From Butyricimonas synergistica DSM 23225 (GTDB lineage: Bacteria > Bacteroidota > Bacteroidia > Bacteroidales > Marinifilaceae), in assembly GCF_000379665.1 (NCBI RefSeq), contig NZ_KB903359.1, positions 1,269,340 through 1,333,339 of the forward strand: DNA of 64,000 nucleotides. Reading direction: 5' to 3'. Below the pieces are notes generated by a model. The model was not told the origin of the DNA. It searched no databases and saw nothing but the letters and a program-made list of their open reading frames with translations. Below, one piece after another: positions 63,255 through 64,000 of this stretch. The number at the start of each line of letters is the position of its first letter. The first letter of the stretch is position 1. The translations under genes were made by a program, and so were the position numbers.

Positions 63255-64000
63255 TGCCAATAAGTATTTTGAGTCATCAACGTATTTTTAGTAAACGCAC
63301 CCACGCCAACCGGCGCATACAACGCTCCATTTTTCACATCTTGATCTGTAAGAGTCTTGAAATTACCATACAACAACTCTTGCCAATAACCGTTACGAAC
63401 GATATCAAAATAATATTGTCCTTCACCGAAAAGCTCGCGTCTTCGTTCATCAAAAATTTCACGCCGCAAAGACTCTTTATCCTTCGGACCCGAGTAATCT
63501 CCCAATTCCGCACGATATCGAACCGTATTTAAATCATTTACAGCCGTTGCCATCTCCAAATTCACGCGGCACTCCGCTCTCAACAAGATCAAATCAGCCA
63601 ATCGCCAAATGACCCAATCGCCATCCGTCGCAATAACGACTTCACCAGCCCACGACGTCACCTCTTCACTCGTCTGGATTATCACGTCTCTCCACTTGGC
63701 TAAATGCGCATAAGGGGTAACCTCACGTCCCACCTCGATCATATCCCAAGTCTCCTCGTCGTACTCAAACACGGGATAAGTCAATTCACCCAACTGGTAC
63801 CAGAATTCTCTCCGACGGGCATCCTCTTCTTCCGGATAAATGCTTTTCACCGTCTCCACGGTAATCTTAACGTATTCATCCCAGCTATCATTCACGATAT
63901 TAGCAATTTCCGCTTCGTCAAGCGTCGTGTAAGGATAACTCATCAACATCTGTCCCGGCAACTCGGCTTTCAATTCGCTCCACCACTTGCGATCAACATC
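63242..64000 (-). CDS. SusD/RagB family lipoprotein, C-terminal part (locus 3)
   Basis: The right edge cuts this gene; about 252 C-terminal residues are visible, and the frame is open to the edge. The segment with RLADLILLRAECRVNLE, the RYRAELGDYSG part and EIFDERRRELFGEGQYYFDIVRN are SusD C-terminal hallmarks and match the locus 2 SusD. The last residues (YAPVGVGAFTKNTLMTQNTYW) match too. The SusC gene is expected just beyond the edge. Confidence 0.9.
   Translation of the reverse strand, partial: DVDRKWWSELKAELPGQMLMSYPYTTLDEAEIANIVNDSWDEYVKITVETVKSIYPEEEDARRREFWYQLGELTYPVFEYDEETWDMIEVGREVTPYAHLAKWRDVIIQTSEEVTSWAGEVVIATDGDWVIWRLADLILLRAECRVNLEMATAVNDLNTVRYRAELGDYSGPKDKESLRREIFDERRRELFGEGQYYFDIVRNGYWQELLYGNFKTLTDQDVKNGALYAPVGVGAFTKNTLMTQNTYWQWQK

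Overview
The window comes from a Bacteroidota chromosome. The evidence is paired SusC/SusD (RagA/RagB) outer-membrane systems with STN-type receptors, ECF sigma/FecR signalling pairs, DUF4843 and PKD-like lipoproteins, a fused GldF-GldG-like ABC protein, and start regions that lack Shine-Dalgarno sites but carry -7 boxes of the TAnnTTTG type. The gene set suggests the Odoribacteraceae (Butyricimonas/Odoribacter); this genus-level guess is inference. There are no rRNA or tRNA genes, no CRISPR array, no transposase and no phage genes.

Left part (1-20 kb, mostly minus strand). Two tandem TldD/PmbA-like metallopeptidase genes (the left one cut by the edge) are followed by nutrient-uptake locus 1: ECF sigma, FecR anti-sigma, SusC, SusD, a DUF4843 lipoprotein, a PKD-like lipoprotein, a prolyl dipeptidyl peptidase (S9B) and a secreted thioredoxin. 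The thioredoxin gene carries an apparent -1 frameshift exactly at an A-AAA-AAG slippery heptamer. No glycosidase is present, so the locus looks built for peptides or proteins. A small NTF2-like gene and a large ABC-2 permease/M1-peptidase-like gene broken by one in-frame TAA follow.

Middle left (20.5-31.1 kb, minus strand). Locus 2 is ECF sigma, FecR, SusC, SusD, a fasciclin-like lipoprotein, a small lipoprotein, a thioredoxin and a DUF3298 (RsiV-like) lipoprotein. The SusC 5' leader, including a hairpin and the start codon region, is duplicated upstream of itself. The sigma gene promoter sits inside a perfect 18-bp palindrome. Part of locus 2 (SusD - fasciclin-like - small lipoprotein - thioredoxin) occurs again at the right edge as locus 3 (60.8-64 kb), beside an ECF sigma gene that has no FecR neighbour in view.

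Centre (31.1-40.4 kb). An ABC exporter pair of the Gld type and a membrane metallophosphoesterase come first. Then an intact AraC regulator faces a truncated AraC paralogue, which leads an operon of alpha/beta hydrolase, carboxymuconolactone decarboxylase-cupin and exported flavodoxin. The bases here are visibly more GC-rich than in the SusCD loci.

Centre right (40.4-60 kb) is mainly housekeeping: a RelA-type (p)ppGpp synthetase with a degenerate hydrolase domain, a LysM/periplasmic-binding lipid-side protein, a PASTA protein coupled to an RluD-type pseudouridine synthase, a hexapeptide acetyltransferase, YchF, a DUF5715/M15-like lipoprotein, a cation diffusion facilitator, MscL, pyruvate kinase with AroQ, a Xer recombinase, a HEAT-like protein with a His/Cys tail, MiaA, a GNAT acetyltransferase and a large secreted HExxH peptidase. 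Inserted among them (54.8-56.2 kb) is an unfamiliar three-gene cassette: a Cys-containing leader-like small peptide, a papain-fold-like protein and a lipoprotein.

Taken together, the accessory part of the window looks like a set of sigma-controlled peptide-uptake systems coupled to periplasmic thioredoxins and peptidases. Several genes are interrupted (frameshift at 4.3 kb, stop codons at 17.9 and 56.05 kb, truncation at 37.4 kb); whether these are biological or base-call errors needs read-level checking.
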